Positions 20,442-33,366 of a stretch of DNA of 64,000 bases are shown here, in pieces. Both the position numbers and the translations under genes were made by a program. Origin of the DNA: Ceratodon purpureus (taxonomy: Eukaryota > Streptophyta > Bryopsida > Pseudoditrichales > Ditrichaceae); the NCBI GenBank assembly GCA_014871385.1, contig CM026425.1, forward strand, positions 7,913,243 through 7,977,242. The letters are read 5' to 3'. Every line of letters begins with the position of its first letter. The stretch's first letter is position 1. Under the pieces are notes generated by a model that worked only from the letters and a program-made list of their open reading frames with translations, was not told the origin of the DNA and ran no database searches.

Positions 20442-22543
20442 ATGTTGGTCAAGGCGAGGGTAGCACTGGCACCTCGTTCGGGCGTCATGTTATGTTAGAG
20501 CCAGGTGTTCACTTCAAATATCGAGGCCTTGGGCAGATTAGTACTCGGAGTTAGTTTGTTGTAACTTGTTTGTGAGGTTGGTTATGGTGATAGTCATGTA
20601 ATGGGAAATGACCGTCTTGTAATCATTTGCGAACCTTGTCGTCGCTACATGAGAAATACCTAGATGGCGGCTTCGACAGCCCCCGGTGATTTGGCATTGC
20701 ATGCACGTTCATATTCCGTGATGGTGGATGAGGTGGTATTTCTCAGGCCTCCTGTTGCTAGAGTTCATAGTCACCCTCTCCAGGCACTGATTTTTGCAAC
20801 TCGAAAAACACCACATCCAGTACTGTAGTCACAATTTGAATTTTTTGAACTGGAAATACGCAATTGGTTTGTTTTGCTCTTATCTGAAAGAATGTACTAT
20901 ATCAGGGTTTGAGCAGTGTTGAATATAAGTAACCAACCCTTCTTCACTAGCTCGACGACGTTGTTCCCTGTGACGATAGACTTTGTGGGTGTTATCACCT
21001 GGCAGTGACACTGATGGCTAATTTCTGTTCCACTGTTCCAAGTAATGTGTTTATTATCTCATGTACACTGCTCTCATCCCCAATTCAAAGTGAGGGAGTA
21101 CTCCCCCCGAGTCACTGAGCGTTGTTATCTTTTAGTGAGCACCACTATGAGCTGCTCATGTTGAGATTGAGATGGTTGCTGTGAGTCAGGATTCTGTAGA
21201 GTAAACTTGTTGGTTTCATGGCCGGTTGATACAATTTACTCATTCTTGTTTTGGAGTAGATAAGGCCTTTACGAACCTCATTGATTACACCTTTTCCAAA
21301 AAGAAGGCATTGCTCGCCAAATTGTGGAGTTGTTAAATTTTTAAGCATGCTCTCTGCTAAGGCCAAGTGGGAATGGGCCTTTAAGTTGTTGTTCAGACAA
21401 TGCTTCTCTATCCACAATTACTGGAAAGATAATAGGTGGCTATTCCATTTCAGTGATACCCTAAGCTAGTGGCCCTAAGCTCTCAAAATAACACGCATCT
21501 TCAAACTCCAGACACAAAAATATTCTAGTCCTTTCAACTTGTCATTTTCTCTCACCATCCCTATCTCTGTCATCCTATCTGTTACTCTACTTCGTCTATC
21601 AGCATGCTAATTTCTGTATCAACTAAAATTGTGAGATACGCGGTACAGGTGTAGTGCTCCACTGAATGCGAACGACATCTGCCTATGCTTTCTCTCTATA
21701 ACTATTCTTGGGTTCAATATCGCACTTATACCATGTAAACACTTGGACACACAGAGTTCATGGAAAAAATATTTACATATGGGTTCATAAAGATGAACAG
21801 AAAAAGGAAACTAACAGGAGTGAAATATAACCCATATGAGTCAACAAGAATGACATTCAACGTATGTACACTCAGATCGTGGCGTAGCTCATCCATCAAA
21901 CAGACATCATCGATTTTCCATGAACGCGGCCACGACAACGTCCAGGAATTTCCTATGATCTTTGGATCTCCAGGATTCACAACTAGATTGTCCAAAACTT
22001 GCTCTTTCTTAAAAGAATCATGTATCAAGTGATTGATAATCAATCTGATAATGAAAGATTCCATTTACACACCTGAGCTGTGACAGCACTTGGCCCAAAC
22101 AAGATACACTCGGATGCTGTGCAGTAAGTCATCACACTTTCAGAAAGAAAAATTTACAGAATGTACACAAGAAGTGTACTTAGCAGAGTGTACACCAGTG
22201 ATGTACATTGTCAATACAACAACTTAAGGTTCTGAACGAAGGGGGTGAGGTACCCCCAAGTAGCTCAGCTCATGATATCAGAGGTCATCCTTCTCTTGTA
22301 GACGGTGATAAGACATCAAAACCTTACAGCCAACTAACTAATATCAAGTACAATTTCAAGGAAGATGAAGAAAGCGGGAAGAAAAATGGATCCCGCATTC
22401 AGGGTGCTAGGTTGAACAATTATTGACATGGGACGGCAATGTGCCAAAATGGGAGTGGCTGGAAACAGCAAAACCCAAGTGATTGATCTATACCTGCCGA
22501 CTAGTGTACAAAGCAAACAAAAAACTTGATGCAGTCCCATTGA
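20442..22543. other. Intergenic; one partial dispersed repeat, otherwise nothing seen
   Basis: Holds the 3' region of the HsbA-like gene and then AT-rich DNA. The ORFs at 21145-21469 fall within or around the repeat at 21250-21385, and 21726-22064 has no domain. Confidence 0.6.
21250..21385. repeat. Dispersed repeat, partial copy
   Basis: Similar to 44547-44680: shared strings include aggcctttac, gacacctttt-like and gaggtgttaaatttttat-like blocks, followed by CTAAGGCCAAGTGGGAA, which is the inverse of the start of the copy at 4329. No coding potential. Confidence 0.6.
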
Positions 22544-24747
22544 TCATGTATAATCGTCATCGTTTACCAGAACCTCATACTTAGTCCCTTTGAGGCGGGC
22601 TAATACCTCATCCCAGTTTTGTATTTGTTCACTCAGAGGTCGAGTGTGGATCTTAATCTGCAGGCTTTCTAACTTTCGCGGCGGCACTCCCAGAAATTCT
22701 TGGATCTCATTTAGACGCTGCATATTGAAAATAGAGATTAGAAACACCCAGTGTAAAGTAATTACATACTGTAAGTAACAACATTGTAGCTCAAATGAGT
22801 AACTTCTGAAAAACTCGGAAGTTGGGCAAGGGTGGGAACTAACCTCTGGGTGCATCACAAGATCTTCATAGTAAACAATTCTGATACGAGTGTTCTTAAA
22901 GAAGCGTTGTGCATCGTTGGCCATATCCTCAACTCGTTGCAAGTTTTCGGGCAAACGCTTCACATCTATAACTGGCTTGTACTCTGCCAGTTTCAAGGCC
23001 TGTAATAAATCAAAAAAAACAGTCCACTAAGAATTTGTTTATCTTTAAATATCGCTTCAAACCTGCCAATAGAAAGGAGTGATAACTTGATGAAACAGTA
23101 ACATTACTGTAAATTCAAGAAATTGAATGATTGTGAAAAGAGTAGCACCTCTTCCATAGAGTGAACATGTGATTTATGAGTGCCGTTTAGGGGCTTTACA
23201 CGACGATCATACGCATTTGCCATGATTGAGATCAGCCGCTTCAACACATTCCGTCGCAGTAGTAGAATGACAGAGACACCCATCCTCTCAAAATAGTCCA
23301 TAACGTCCCTATTGTATTCCATAGGCCCCTGCATGAAACAAAAGTCAGATCTCCACACATAAAAGATCATAGTTAAAACAAAGGAAAAGGAAAACAGGTT
23401 CACAAGTGACAATGCTTATTGACCATTCGGAAAGACTTCGTAAACACTTCGTAAAGCAATTGCTGCAACAACTACTGTTATCCTTGAAGGAATAACTTGC
23501 TGCCCTCCTCAGTATCACATGGGTTTCATGCCCATGTACGGTGAAGAAAACTTAAATTAAAAAAAAGTATTTAAATGACACTGTAAAGGCGTGAAGGTTT
23601 GCCATGAGATCTACCTGGTTGAGCATCCACTTGAAACCCACAGCTGCGGTACATTCATTCTTCGCAGCACTATTCATCCAATCCAGGTTGAAGACCATAT
23701 CCATGTTCCTTTGGATAGAGGAGAAATTCTCTCTGCGTTCTCTAACTGAGAAAATCTCACCATGGGAACTGATATTTGGGTGATTGTTAAGCAGCGTCTC
23801 AAACCACCCACTACCTGATCTTTGCATTGATAATATTACAAAATAGTGTACAGGTGTGCATGTGCACTCCTTCCTGCGAACACAACGGAGAAGATGTGAA
23901 AGATGCTCGCAGACCACATCAATGGAACACTATCCATAAAACTTGCATATTCAAGCGAAAACATTATGCTTAAGCTTACGGTACCTCTCATAAGTATGCG
24001 GAAGTGGATAGTGCTGATAAAAATCCACAGAGGAGCCATGTCCAGCGCAAGAGTCGTCCTCTCGTCTCCAGTCTTTAACGACCAACTCTTCGAAAGGCTC
24101 GTAAGAGAATTGCCTTGTGCCCACGCCCACCATACACATGTATATACCAATACCACCAATGACTACCAAAACAAGCAACTTCCAAACAGTAGATAATTTT
24201 CTCCACTCCTTTCCGGTGCAAAAATCCTGCCACCACGTTCACAATTCAGCCAAGGCAGAAAAAAAAACTCCTATCTTCATCATGGAGTCAATACAATATT
24301 CGATCAACAGCTTAAAAAATTTAATTAGGCGACTGGTCAAATATTTCTACCGAACATTGCCACAATTTCGTGAGACAGCTGCAATTTAAAACCTTGGAAA
24401 ACGTAAGACTACAGAGGCCATTACCTTCATTGTAGCAGCACAGAAATCACTTCCTCCTTCGTGTTTTGTGTCTACTGGACTCCCCGCCGTCTGCTCCAAC
24501 GCACAAACTCTTTAACTTGACTGAAACTTCCCCAGATTCTACGTACAAACAAACCATCTCTTTGCTTAACTCTTTTTAAAATTAGTGAAATAACGACCCA
24601 ATATCCTTCCCAAAAACTCTCGGCGAGAGTACAGTTGACAACCAGAGCATGCTCGGAAGTACTCACCTGGTGGAATCCATTGGCAGCAGGGGTGCCGCCA
24701 GGACGTGGCGAAGAATAGACTGGAAGCCATGCTTTTTTCTCTACCAT
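22544..24747 (-). CDS. Membrane-anchored sulfotransferase-like protein (P-loop), 6 exons
   Basis: Exons on the minus strand: 24747-24667, 24226-23985, 23873-23615, 23328-23149, 22999-22844 and 22717-22544. All introns are GT-AG, the phases agree, and the product is 363 aa. Residues 44-62 (LLVLVVIGGIGIYMCMV) form one membrane span near the N-terminus, so the enzyme is probably a type II Golgi-like protein. FVILSMQRSGSGWFE (residues 119-133) is the 5'-phosphosulfate loop that binds PAPS; NHPNISSHGEIFS and ECTAAVGFKWMLNQ follow as in plant relatives of At2g15730. Later come LLRRNVLKRLIS (3'-phosphate region), NGTHKSHVHS, RIVYYEDL and a C-terminal KGTKYEVL. The substrate is unknown. The first exon (27 codons) is the weakest part; it was chosen because its donor (caggtgagt) and phase fit and because an in-frame TGA blocks extension from 24226. 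Confidence 0.85.
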
Positions 24748-27700
24748 AAGCCCAACCTTTCAATAGACCTCACTTTTAATCAGAGAATAATCACATTCAC
24801 TGGTAAATGTATGCTAGACCGCCAGCTCTTCTGACCGCACGGCCGAGGTAATCCCCTGTCGATTAGAGGCCTCATTCAGCTCCAAGTCTGAGTCTATACT
24901 TCTCTCGATCTGAGAATCACCGCAGCTGAAAACAGATACAAAGGCTTCTCAAATCAAAAACCAGGACATATCTTAAACAAAATTCAGATTTTGAGGCTAA
25001 TTTAGTAGACAAATATGAAGCACTAAACCAGTTCGTTACAATGGCAACCGGCATCGATTGAACAGATACGAATGAGTAGAGAACGATCGCTAACAGCCTA
25101 ACAACAAATGAACAATCAGGAAGAGTATACAAGAGATGTTTTTCTTCAAAAGGACCTGAGGGATAGCATGGAAGAAGACTATAAAAAACATCTGGCTCTG
25201 TCTGTAGACTTAACCTAAAGTAGTGGATAACACTCAGTTCCCAACCATCACACATGCGACAAAGCTCTCAGCTCAGTGGATTCGCTTCCTGAATTAAGAG
25301 ATGGGAGGGATTTTTTAACAACCTCTAAAATAATCCTAGTGATGCGTATAGCATAGTCATCCTACCACAAAAATAAGTCATGATCGTTTGACACTTTTAC
25401 AGATTTAGGAGATAACGGTGTCACGCACTGAATATTGGTGAGCATAGCACTCTGACTGGGAGATGATCAAACCTAAACATCGACCACAAAATACAGAGTT
25501 CGTTTCAATGATGTCCAAAACTGCCATCGTTTTGAAGTTTCTAGTAGTGTAATCAAGTAGGCTTCACACTCCCCGCTCCGTGAATCGTGCACTACATCGA
25601 TCATACCTACCATAGAGAACATATTGCACCAAGTGTGCCGATCTGAAACCCCTAGAAACCAGAAAACTACAAAATGCAAAAAACTACCCCCAAAAAAAAA
25701 ACCAAAATGTAAAAACTATCTAAAAAATAACCTCTTGCGGTGCGCCAAGAAATCTAAATCACGGAACAGTACATCCCAAGAACGAACAGCACCTGAATAA
25801 GCGCTAGCAACCCTCAAAACCAAATCACAACAAAACCAAATCCCAATGCACCCTCGCTCTCCGCCGCCCCCCAAAACCCACACCACTCAACTAAACCATC
25901 CTAGTATCCCATCTCTCAACCGAGACATCCTCCCTGCACCCTCAAAACTCCCACCTTGCCCCCTAAAACGCCCACCTTCGAGACCCAAAGCTCCCACCTT
26001 TGCACCGCCCAGCTGCCGAAAACTCCGCCACCCGACCCACTTCACCTTCACCTCCACCTCCACCACCTCCACCACCTCCAGAGCCTCCCAATGAATTGAT
26101 AGATCACAAAAACCAAACACACGATTGCTACAGTCAAGCACTTAGTCTGCGAGGTCGACCCATGTTGGCAGAGTCACAGAGAGAGAGTCGCTGCTGCAAC
26201 TGTGGAGGAGTCATGATTGGGTTCGGAACAAGTGAGCGCAACAAGTGAGACTTCGGAAAAAGGAATAAGATCTGTTAACGCTGATGTGAAGTTGAAAATC
26301 GGTGCCTCAGTTGGAGTTGGAGGAGTAGGTGAGTTTAACTTAGGTGGGAGGACGTTGCAGAAAGTTGGATGAACTTCAAACTTCAAAGTTCAACTCCAAA
26401 GAAAGGCATGCTAACTTACACCATAATGTTTGCTAGAGAGCACCGAGTGGTAGGTTGGGCTTTAAGGGATACATACCCAAAATTGTCACGGTGTGTCTAA
26501 ATCCAGCAAAGTCTACCATTAGCATGCGTTTTAAGTGTTTGAAACGTATTGGTTGTGTAGATTATATCAGGTTGTTTTTTTTTTTTTTTTCCCCTTTTCG
26601 GGGTGTGAGAGTGATGATTTTTTTGTTTAGAATGATGGTTAGTGATGGTTTAGGGTGAGTGATGTTTCCTTGAAAGCAGAGAGGCTTTGAGGAGGTGGCA
26701 TGGCATGATGTGGCAAGTGTGGGATAGGGTGGCCATGGCTATGGCGATGGCTGCCATCAGGAGGTCTATGATGAGTGATCTCGGGGAATTTTGTGGCTAA
26801 AGTTGACTTATTCCGATTGTTTCTACTGCTTTACCTAACTCCCGGTCTTGGAGGGAGAGTAGGCAGACTTGGGCTCCTTTGGAAATGCCATGTTCAGCAC
26901 GGAATTTGCAGGGGACCCAGTGGTTTGTGTTCCTGGGAAATTGGTGGAGTGGTATATGGCATGAAAATGGGTTTGTGCTTGTACTTTGTGCGGCATGGTT
27001 ATCTGATTCTGAGACTTTGGACATCAGTGTTCTGTGTGTGGCATTTGTCTGTAAAACTACATGTCAAAGGTTTCTGTGTGAGTCTGGATTAACATTTATT
27101 ATATACTAGGGTGTTTTAGTTTGTGGATAATGATTGGTAGTACAGTATACATGTAGGGCTTGGTTAGTGCATACTTACCACAAAAATCTTACAATGAAAT
27201 TGAACAAAAAGTTAAAGAATAACAACTTCAGTTACCACTTATGGTAGTTGTACTTTTTTATAAATAACAACTTTGGGACCTTATGGCATGGAATAAGCAA
27301 AAATTTGACCTTATGACTTTGACGGATGGTTCTATGTAATTATAATTTGAGACAGTAGATATGGAAGATATCCTTTGTAAATTTTAATAGAGGATTCAAA
27401 GTCGGGCCAAATTTTTTTAATATTAAATAGACATTCTAAATAATGATATAAGAGATGCAATATGAATAATGTATAATTCAATATATCATGTCTATCAAAG
27501 TACCTTTGGATTGATTGAAATGTTATTCAATGAGCGTGTACTTAGGTCACACTGTAATAGTGGACAAGTGTTTGGATCTTTGACAAAAACCATCTACAAC
27601 AATGAATGAATGTATGTATGCAACTTTTTCTCCAATTCTACATCAAAGACATCATTAGATTTCATAAAAGCGCTAATTGTATTGTTCATGCCTTATCAAA

Positions 27701-28423
27701 ATCTATTTTATTAACATTTTAACAAGTGGTGACCTTACAGCTATGTTGGTCCAAAATGAAATAGTTATCAATAACCATGAATATATGTCTGAAGTTTTTT
27801 TCAAGAGTTGTTCATTACTTTATAAACATTCTTCTAATTTAGTTTTTAGATTCTTTGGAATTTTCATAATTTTCTATGAATTTTCAAATATCTAACTCAT
27901 TAGTCTTGGATTTTGGGCTTTAGTTTAGGCTTCACACTATTATCAACCAAATGCTTCAATTTGCATACTGAACTGTATATTGTTAAATGAAGCCTTTAGA
28001 CTCTTGACAAGATTTGGGCAAAAAGATGATGGGCTCTTGTCATATTGTGAATTGTCCTTGAATATGCATTGGTGATGATTAGTTATTTTTCCTTGGATAC
28101 AAGAGAGTAAAATATTGAACCTTGAACTAAAAACAAATGTTCAATACACATCACATGTCAAAAGAAGCCCAAACTAGAATTAAATGGTCCAATTAGAAGC
28201 ATCGTTTGTTCTTTATCACATTTTCAAGCAATGAATGGAGAGAATTGGCAACTACTTACAAATTGGTTAGCAAATTTTATAAAAAAATGTTGATATTCAA
28301 AACTTTCATTTAAAAAATGAAATAAAATATGTGATACTTGAATGATACCTACACAATACTCAAACAATAATCTAATAGATTGGTAGTTGAGACCAATTGT
28401 TTACATACACTGGTGGAAAAGGT
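24748..28423. other. Intergenic; pyrimidine-rich patch, no gene supported
   Basis: 24748-26450 is the upstream region of the sulfotransferase gene. 25840-26090 is C-rich, with a CCTCCA repeat at about 26048-26080 that yields Pro/Thr-rich spurious ORFs. A T run lies at 26574-26591. 27110-28420 is AT-rich with nothing recognisable. Confidence 0.6.
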
Positions 28424-28530
28424 GTTCACATACACCAAAGATGAGCACCAAGTAATAACTATTAAACTAAAGAAAACATTTTTTTATGTAATAGTTGATT
28501 GCTTGGTGTTCATCTTTGGTATACGTGAAC
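28424..28530. other. Inverted repeat with arms of about 41 bp
   Basis: Left arm 28424-28464 and right arm 28489-28530 are reverse complements with a few mismatches (core CACCAAAGATGANCACCAAG) around a 24-base loop. A transcript would fold into an imperfect hairpin of miRNA-precursor size. It may equally be a small MITE. No other copy is seen in the window. Confidence 0.75.
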
Positions 28531-28909
28531 TATGGTTATCAAATACGAGGTGCAAAAGTACAATGTGTACTTAAAATACGTACATGTACAATGCTAAGTA
28601 CATTGATACAAAAACGATGTTATGCTTAGAATTAAAAAAAATAAAAAAAAAAAATTCAGACTCAAATAAATGCTTACAAAGAACATTGCTTCTTGGTGAC
28701 TTCAATGCTTTGGCGGCTTTGCTAACTTCGCGCAATTGCAACATTGATTATTGGATAAACGTTTTTTTCATTCAGTTGTTGTATTTTGTTCTTAAACATT
28801 GTATCAATACAGTAAGTGTACAAGTAGGTACTTGTACATTCTTGTACAACGTACTTGGTAACCATGACGTGAACACCTTTCCCATTAGTGATAAAATGTA
28901 GGATACTTA

Positions 28910-29223
28910 AGGTACAATGCTCTTAAACCGTCCGAATAAGCGATTCAGCATTGTTGTCGACTTCGTGTCTATTATTTGAAATTTTTCTTGGATGCGGAAA
29001 CAGGAGGGAGAGTGAGTGCAAAAATTTCCACAATTAAATAGCAAAAGCTGAATTTGCTAGAAATTTCTGAAGTCAAAAGTGTACATGACCTTAAACCGAC
29101 CACTTACTCAAATGTACAAATGAGGTACATCTGTTTTCTAAAATCTAGGAATTAGGCTAGATTGGTTTTGGGAAATCTACTGGTTGGTTTTGGGGTGCCG
29201 GACGGTTTAAGAGCATTGTACCT
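28910..29223. mobile_element. 314-bp MITE with perfect 25-bp TIRs and TA target duplication
   Basis: AGGTACAATGCTCTTAAACC and the next five bases at 28910-28934 are repeated exactly in inverse at 29199-29223. TA flanks both ends (28908-28909 and 29224-29225), which points to a Tc1/mariner-type mobiliser. There is no coding sequence. The perfect ends suggest a recent insertion. Confidence 0.9.
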
Positions 29224-29618
29224 TACTCGTTCCATCGGAAGACTCACCGGACACTGGTTTCAGGGGAATGGGCTACCTCTGAGTCCCTTGCACATGTAGT
29301 GTTTTTAATGTCACTAACTTTATTGTGTAAATGAGGATCCTATTCCTGACTAGCAATCTGCAGCTTGATGAACTTGAGGAGTAGGTTTGATAACTTTTAT
29401 AGTCTGCTTCAAGTGTACATCTATTGACTTTGGACACTAGTCCTGACCCTAAACATTCAAGAAGTTATCATTGAGGACCATGATATCACAAAGAACTTCA
29501 CAATGGTGTGGCTTGTAGATCATGTAAGTATTCCCTGCAAACTTCAGTTCTTGCCAGCTCCATGTACCCATTGAAGTACTGTATGGCTACCTCCAAAAAG
29601 ATTTGACAAAACTCACTA

Positions 29619-30282
29619 CCGTAGTGCCATAGGAGTTTTGTCCAAAAATAATTCTAAAAATAAAAAATACAAAAAACTAAAATTATGAAGGTACAGAAAT
29701 GAAAATAGAATAAATTAGTTTTTATATTATTCTGTTATTTCTTAACCACTTAAGGTCATTTTAACTCATTTTTAACTTAAAAACAAAAATTGAGAAATTC
29801 AGTTTTTGAGAGGCAGACCTTGTAATTTCAAAGAAAAGAATTACTCTCTCCGTCCTAAAATGATCTTCCTGTTTGATAAAATGATGTGGATTAAGGTTGA
29901 AAATGACAATTTTGAAATCATTTTCAGGTAAGAAATAGAGTTTAGTGCACTCTTTTATTCCTGAACTTTTGAGTTTTAAAATCCTTTTAAAAGTGTAGGT
30001 TTGGAGCATCGCAAAGTGGGATTTTTTGGCCATTTATGAGGAGCACCGGTAGCCACTCATTTCCTTAGCTTCTTGGTTCTTCTTGGAACGTTCATCCATG
30101 TTATCCAAATGTTCATCCAAAATATTACAGTTTCCATCCAAAATTTCAGAAATCATCCAATAAATTTCATCCATCCACCATGAAGATCATTTTGGGACAA
30201 GAAATGCAAGCCAAGAGGAAGATCATTTTGAGACAGAGGGAGTATTTGTTTGTGAGGTGGCAAACCTGCTATGATGTTATGG
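29619..30282. mobile_element. MITE split by a Stowaway-like insertion
   Basis: The left end (CCGTAGTGCCATAGGAGTTTTG) pairs imperfectly with the right end around 30260-30282. The left part (29619-29820) is similar to the MITE at 31279-31528, sharing ccataggag, a following A-rich stretch and the aaccacttaaggtcatttt-like block. A Stowaway-like element sits inside at 29844-30242. The right boundary is approximate. Confidence 0.55.
29844..30242. mobile_element. Stowaway-like MITE, 399 bp
   Basis: The left end CTCTCTCCGTCCTAAAATGA is matched by the inverse of the right end (CTCCCTCTGTCTCAAAATGA), extending through GATCTTCCT. TA flanks both sides (29842-29843 and 30243-30244). The ends carry the Stowaway CTCCCTCCGT consensus with changes. 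The right part contains a direct repeat of gaagatcatttt. Confidence 0.8.
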
Positions 30283-31278
30283 TGCTGATTTGGCAAGTCC
30301 CAAGTAAGAAGAGCTACATTCTTACAGGTAAGTAAGAAATTTTGGCTCACTCTCACATTCAATGACGAGTAATCCGTATTTGGAAAATACATACAGTGTT
30401 ACACTGTTGAAGATGCCAAGCCCACAGACCCTGCAAAAGCTGGTGATCCTGTCAATATCCTTGTCAACACTGTCAATGCTTTTTTCAACATTCTAGATTC
30501 AGTTAAAAGGTTCTTTCAACTTTAGCTTTGAACATGAGTGAGACTCCCATCATCTCCTGTACAGAACATTCTGGAAAATGAAGAGGTTTGGATAAAGAGC
30601 AGAGGAGACCATAATGCACAGCAATGATTTTTTTGTTACAACACCTATTTTATATATGGTATTGCCATGGCTTGGGAGCAATCCAAGCTCCTTGAATGGT
30701 TTTTTTCACATGATTAAGGCAGAGGCACCCATAGTCAACCGGGTCCCCATAACCGATTGGTAGACTTCTCCAATTCCGACAAGTTTTCAGATTTAAAATC
30801 TTGGGAGATCTAGAAGAAAGTATCAAGCATGATTTGTAGAAAGGAAATCATATGGAAATATTCTAGTAGTAGTATAGTGATCAAGTTTTGGTGTCATGGT
30901 GGTTAGTTTTATGTGGGCCTACATATTATTTATAGGTTGTTTTCAACTTTTCACTTAAAAAATTTGTAACTATTTCAATATTGGGAATAAAATTCCAAAA
31001 GTTTTGGCATTTAACAACAACCTTATATTTGTAGAGGGGAAAAATCCTCTTCAAATTATTCACCTCAAAAACACATGCTAAAAACCTTAAGTGGTCGGTT
31101 ATAGATCCTTCCACGTTAACAGGTTATATTGTGATAGCATGTTAGGTTAGAATAATACATCCCACCAAGATGATACCTGGGTGTGTAGAATCTATGAAGA
31201 AATCTTAAGGTTGCTCTTTTAATTTCTTAGAAAATCATTTGTATCAATCAATAAATCCATATTCTTGTCATCCAGTTA
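30283..31278. other. No gene seen
   Basis: AT-rich sequence between two MITEs. No ORF with recognisable content. Confidence 0.6.
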
Positions 31279-31528
31279 CCATAATACCATAGGAGGTTTG
31301 TTCATAAATAATTTCCAAAAGAAAAAAAATAAAAAATAAAATCATGCCTATAAAATAACAAAAATAGATTTTTTATTTTTTACAGTACTTTGTTATACCT
31401 AAACCATTTGAGGTTATTTTTAGAGATTTTTTGCTAAAAAATCTTTAAATTGAGGGACAAATCTTACATCCCCTCAAACCAAAAAAAATATTCATTTGAC
31501 AAAGAACAAACCTTCTATGGTCTTACAG
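31279..31528. mobile_element. 250-bp MITE
   Basis: The left end CCATAATACCATAGGAGGTTTGTTC pairs with the inverse of 31503-31528 with a few mismatches, and TA flanks both ends (31277-31278 and 31529-31530). It is a sister of the interrupted copy at 29619-30282. It is internally very AT-rich and non-coding. Confidence 0.75.
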
Positions 31529-32966
31529 TAATTGAAGTAAACACTAAAAAATGTTATTTGAGACAATTTTTAGTCTAAATTTTTTGTAATCATCTGTAGA
31601 GGCTTCAACCATTTTTAATTGTCTTCCAATAACAATAAGTACAAACTAATTTCCTTTAGTTCACAAAATGTTATATAAGTTGTGATTCAATGAAAAAAAT
31701 TAGAGAAGAGAGTTTCTCATTACTCTTTAATACACTTGTTAATACTTCCTACCAATATAGATTTGCATAGGTTTCAGCGCTAATCAAGCTAGTGAGATAA
31801 GTGTAGATGAAAACCATATTGAATGAAGTTTGTGGCTTGTTTCAGCAAATAGCTCCAATTTATAATTAAATCTCAATAGATAATCTTGCTTGGACTCTAA
31901 TTGCACCTTGTACAAGAAAAATTGGGTACTAATTCAAATTAAGACAACCTTATTGCAAGATTACAAACAATCTTGTGACGCTATAAATAAAATGCGTTTT
32001 TTCCTAATTCAACCCTAATTCACACAATCGACCTCGGACGCAATATGAATTCAAGGTATTGCATTTTGTTCATTGACAAAACTTAGAGCTTTGCACGTTA
32101 CATGTGAATTCTCATAAGTCTTCCAACCAACCTAAATCCATGGTGTTTTTGCAAATTATGTAAGGATTCATGGACGCATTGCAAGATTTGGCCTCACTAA
32201 AGTATTAGAACAAATAGGAAAGATATATGGATATAAATCTAGGCAAAAGAAAGGGCTTCACTCCATTGTAGATGGATTTTCTAGAATATCATTAACACCA
32301 CCACCAAATCAACACATCCAAAATGCCCCCCTAGTAGCTAGCTTAAGAGCGGCTTTGTGGCTTTCAACACCTTATTAGATAATCAATATCAAAAGATCTA
32401 ACTTGTAGTAAGTCTGCAAAAACATGACATTCATAAATAAGGATGTTGTAAATTCTAGTTGATTACCTAGACTCTTTTAATAAGTGATTAATGGACAAGT
32501 TATAAGCTGCTAATAAAAAAATCATTTGCGCACCAGAAACTGTGCTCATGAATTTGAGTAGAGTGACGCAAAATCGCTGTCATTTGACAAACGAATGAAA
32601 TGCTCCATTGTTTCAACTTTTAGCGCCCACGTCTACGCAGTGCTAGAGGTAGTTGATGCGAACATGTGTGTATATAACTACATAATAGCTACACAATCAT
32701 GAAGAATTTGCAGTTGAATACAATATATCAATCATTTCAGAGCAAAAAAAAAATGTTTTAAAATCTATGGTGCACAAATTTTAATTAGTGTTGATTGAAG
32801 GAACTAATATTGTGATTGTCTCAACACTCTAGCCTTTGTGACATTGTCATGCTTTTTGCTTGTATATGTGTGAGAGTACCCTTGTTTTAATTCTTAAAGG
32901 TTCTTAATTTGGACTTATGTGTATATATTGACAAAATTCTAGCTTTATGTCACTTGTGGTGCAATG
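31529..32966. other. No gene seen
   Basis: AT-rich sequence without a recognisable gene or repeat. Confidence 0.6.
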
Positions 32967-33366
32967 CATTAGGAGAAAAATCAGGTCACAAAAAGGCCGT
33001 GTAAGCGGCACGTGAGAGAAAAAAACGGGCGCTGCCCGCGTACTTTTTGACATGGCATGTGAGGTGCCACCGTGGTGCCAGCAACCGCCACGGGGGCTCG
33101 AACCAATGACCTCCGAGCGAGGCGTGTGGAGGGCACATCTACAGTGTCGGGCTGACACAACCTGCCCACTTGGGACCAAAGCCCGAGCCGAGGCATTCAT
33201 GTCTCACCTAATATTCCGAGGACCTTTGTTGTGAGTGCGCCACGCAGTTCTGTGCGGGCAGCAACTCTGGCATCCGCTGCCAGCGGTAGAGGTGCCCAAA
33301 GTAGGGAGTTCACCTAGAAAGGGCAGGCTTACACGGCCTTATTTTGAGCTCATTTTTCTCCTAATG
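32967..33366. mobile_element. 400-bp TIR element with tRNA-like interior
   Basis: The ends CATTAGGAGAAAAATCAGGT and its counterpart (inverse of 33347-33366) continue to a shared GGCCGTGTAAGC, giving TIRs of about 38 bp. The same termini are found at 3376-3814. The interior is a GC-rich island in AT-rich DNA. On the minus strand around 33080-33185 it reads like a tRNA: TGGTCCCAAGTGGGCAGG (A-box-like), a middle arm, then GGAGGTCATTGGTTCGAGCC (variable/T-arm with a B box). I do not see a full cloverleaf. Confidence 0.75.

Noticed and set aside
33060-33200. Functional tRNA gene
   Set aside because: A- and B-box-like strings occur but I could not build an acceptor stem, and the stretch is inside a TIR element.
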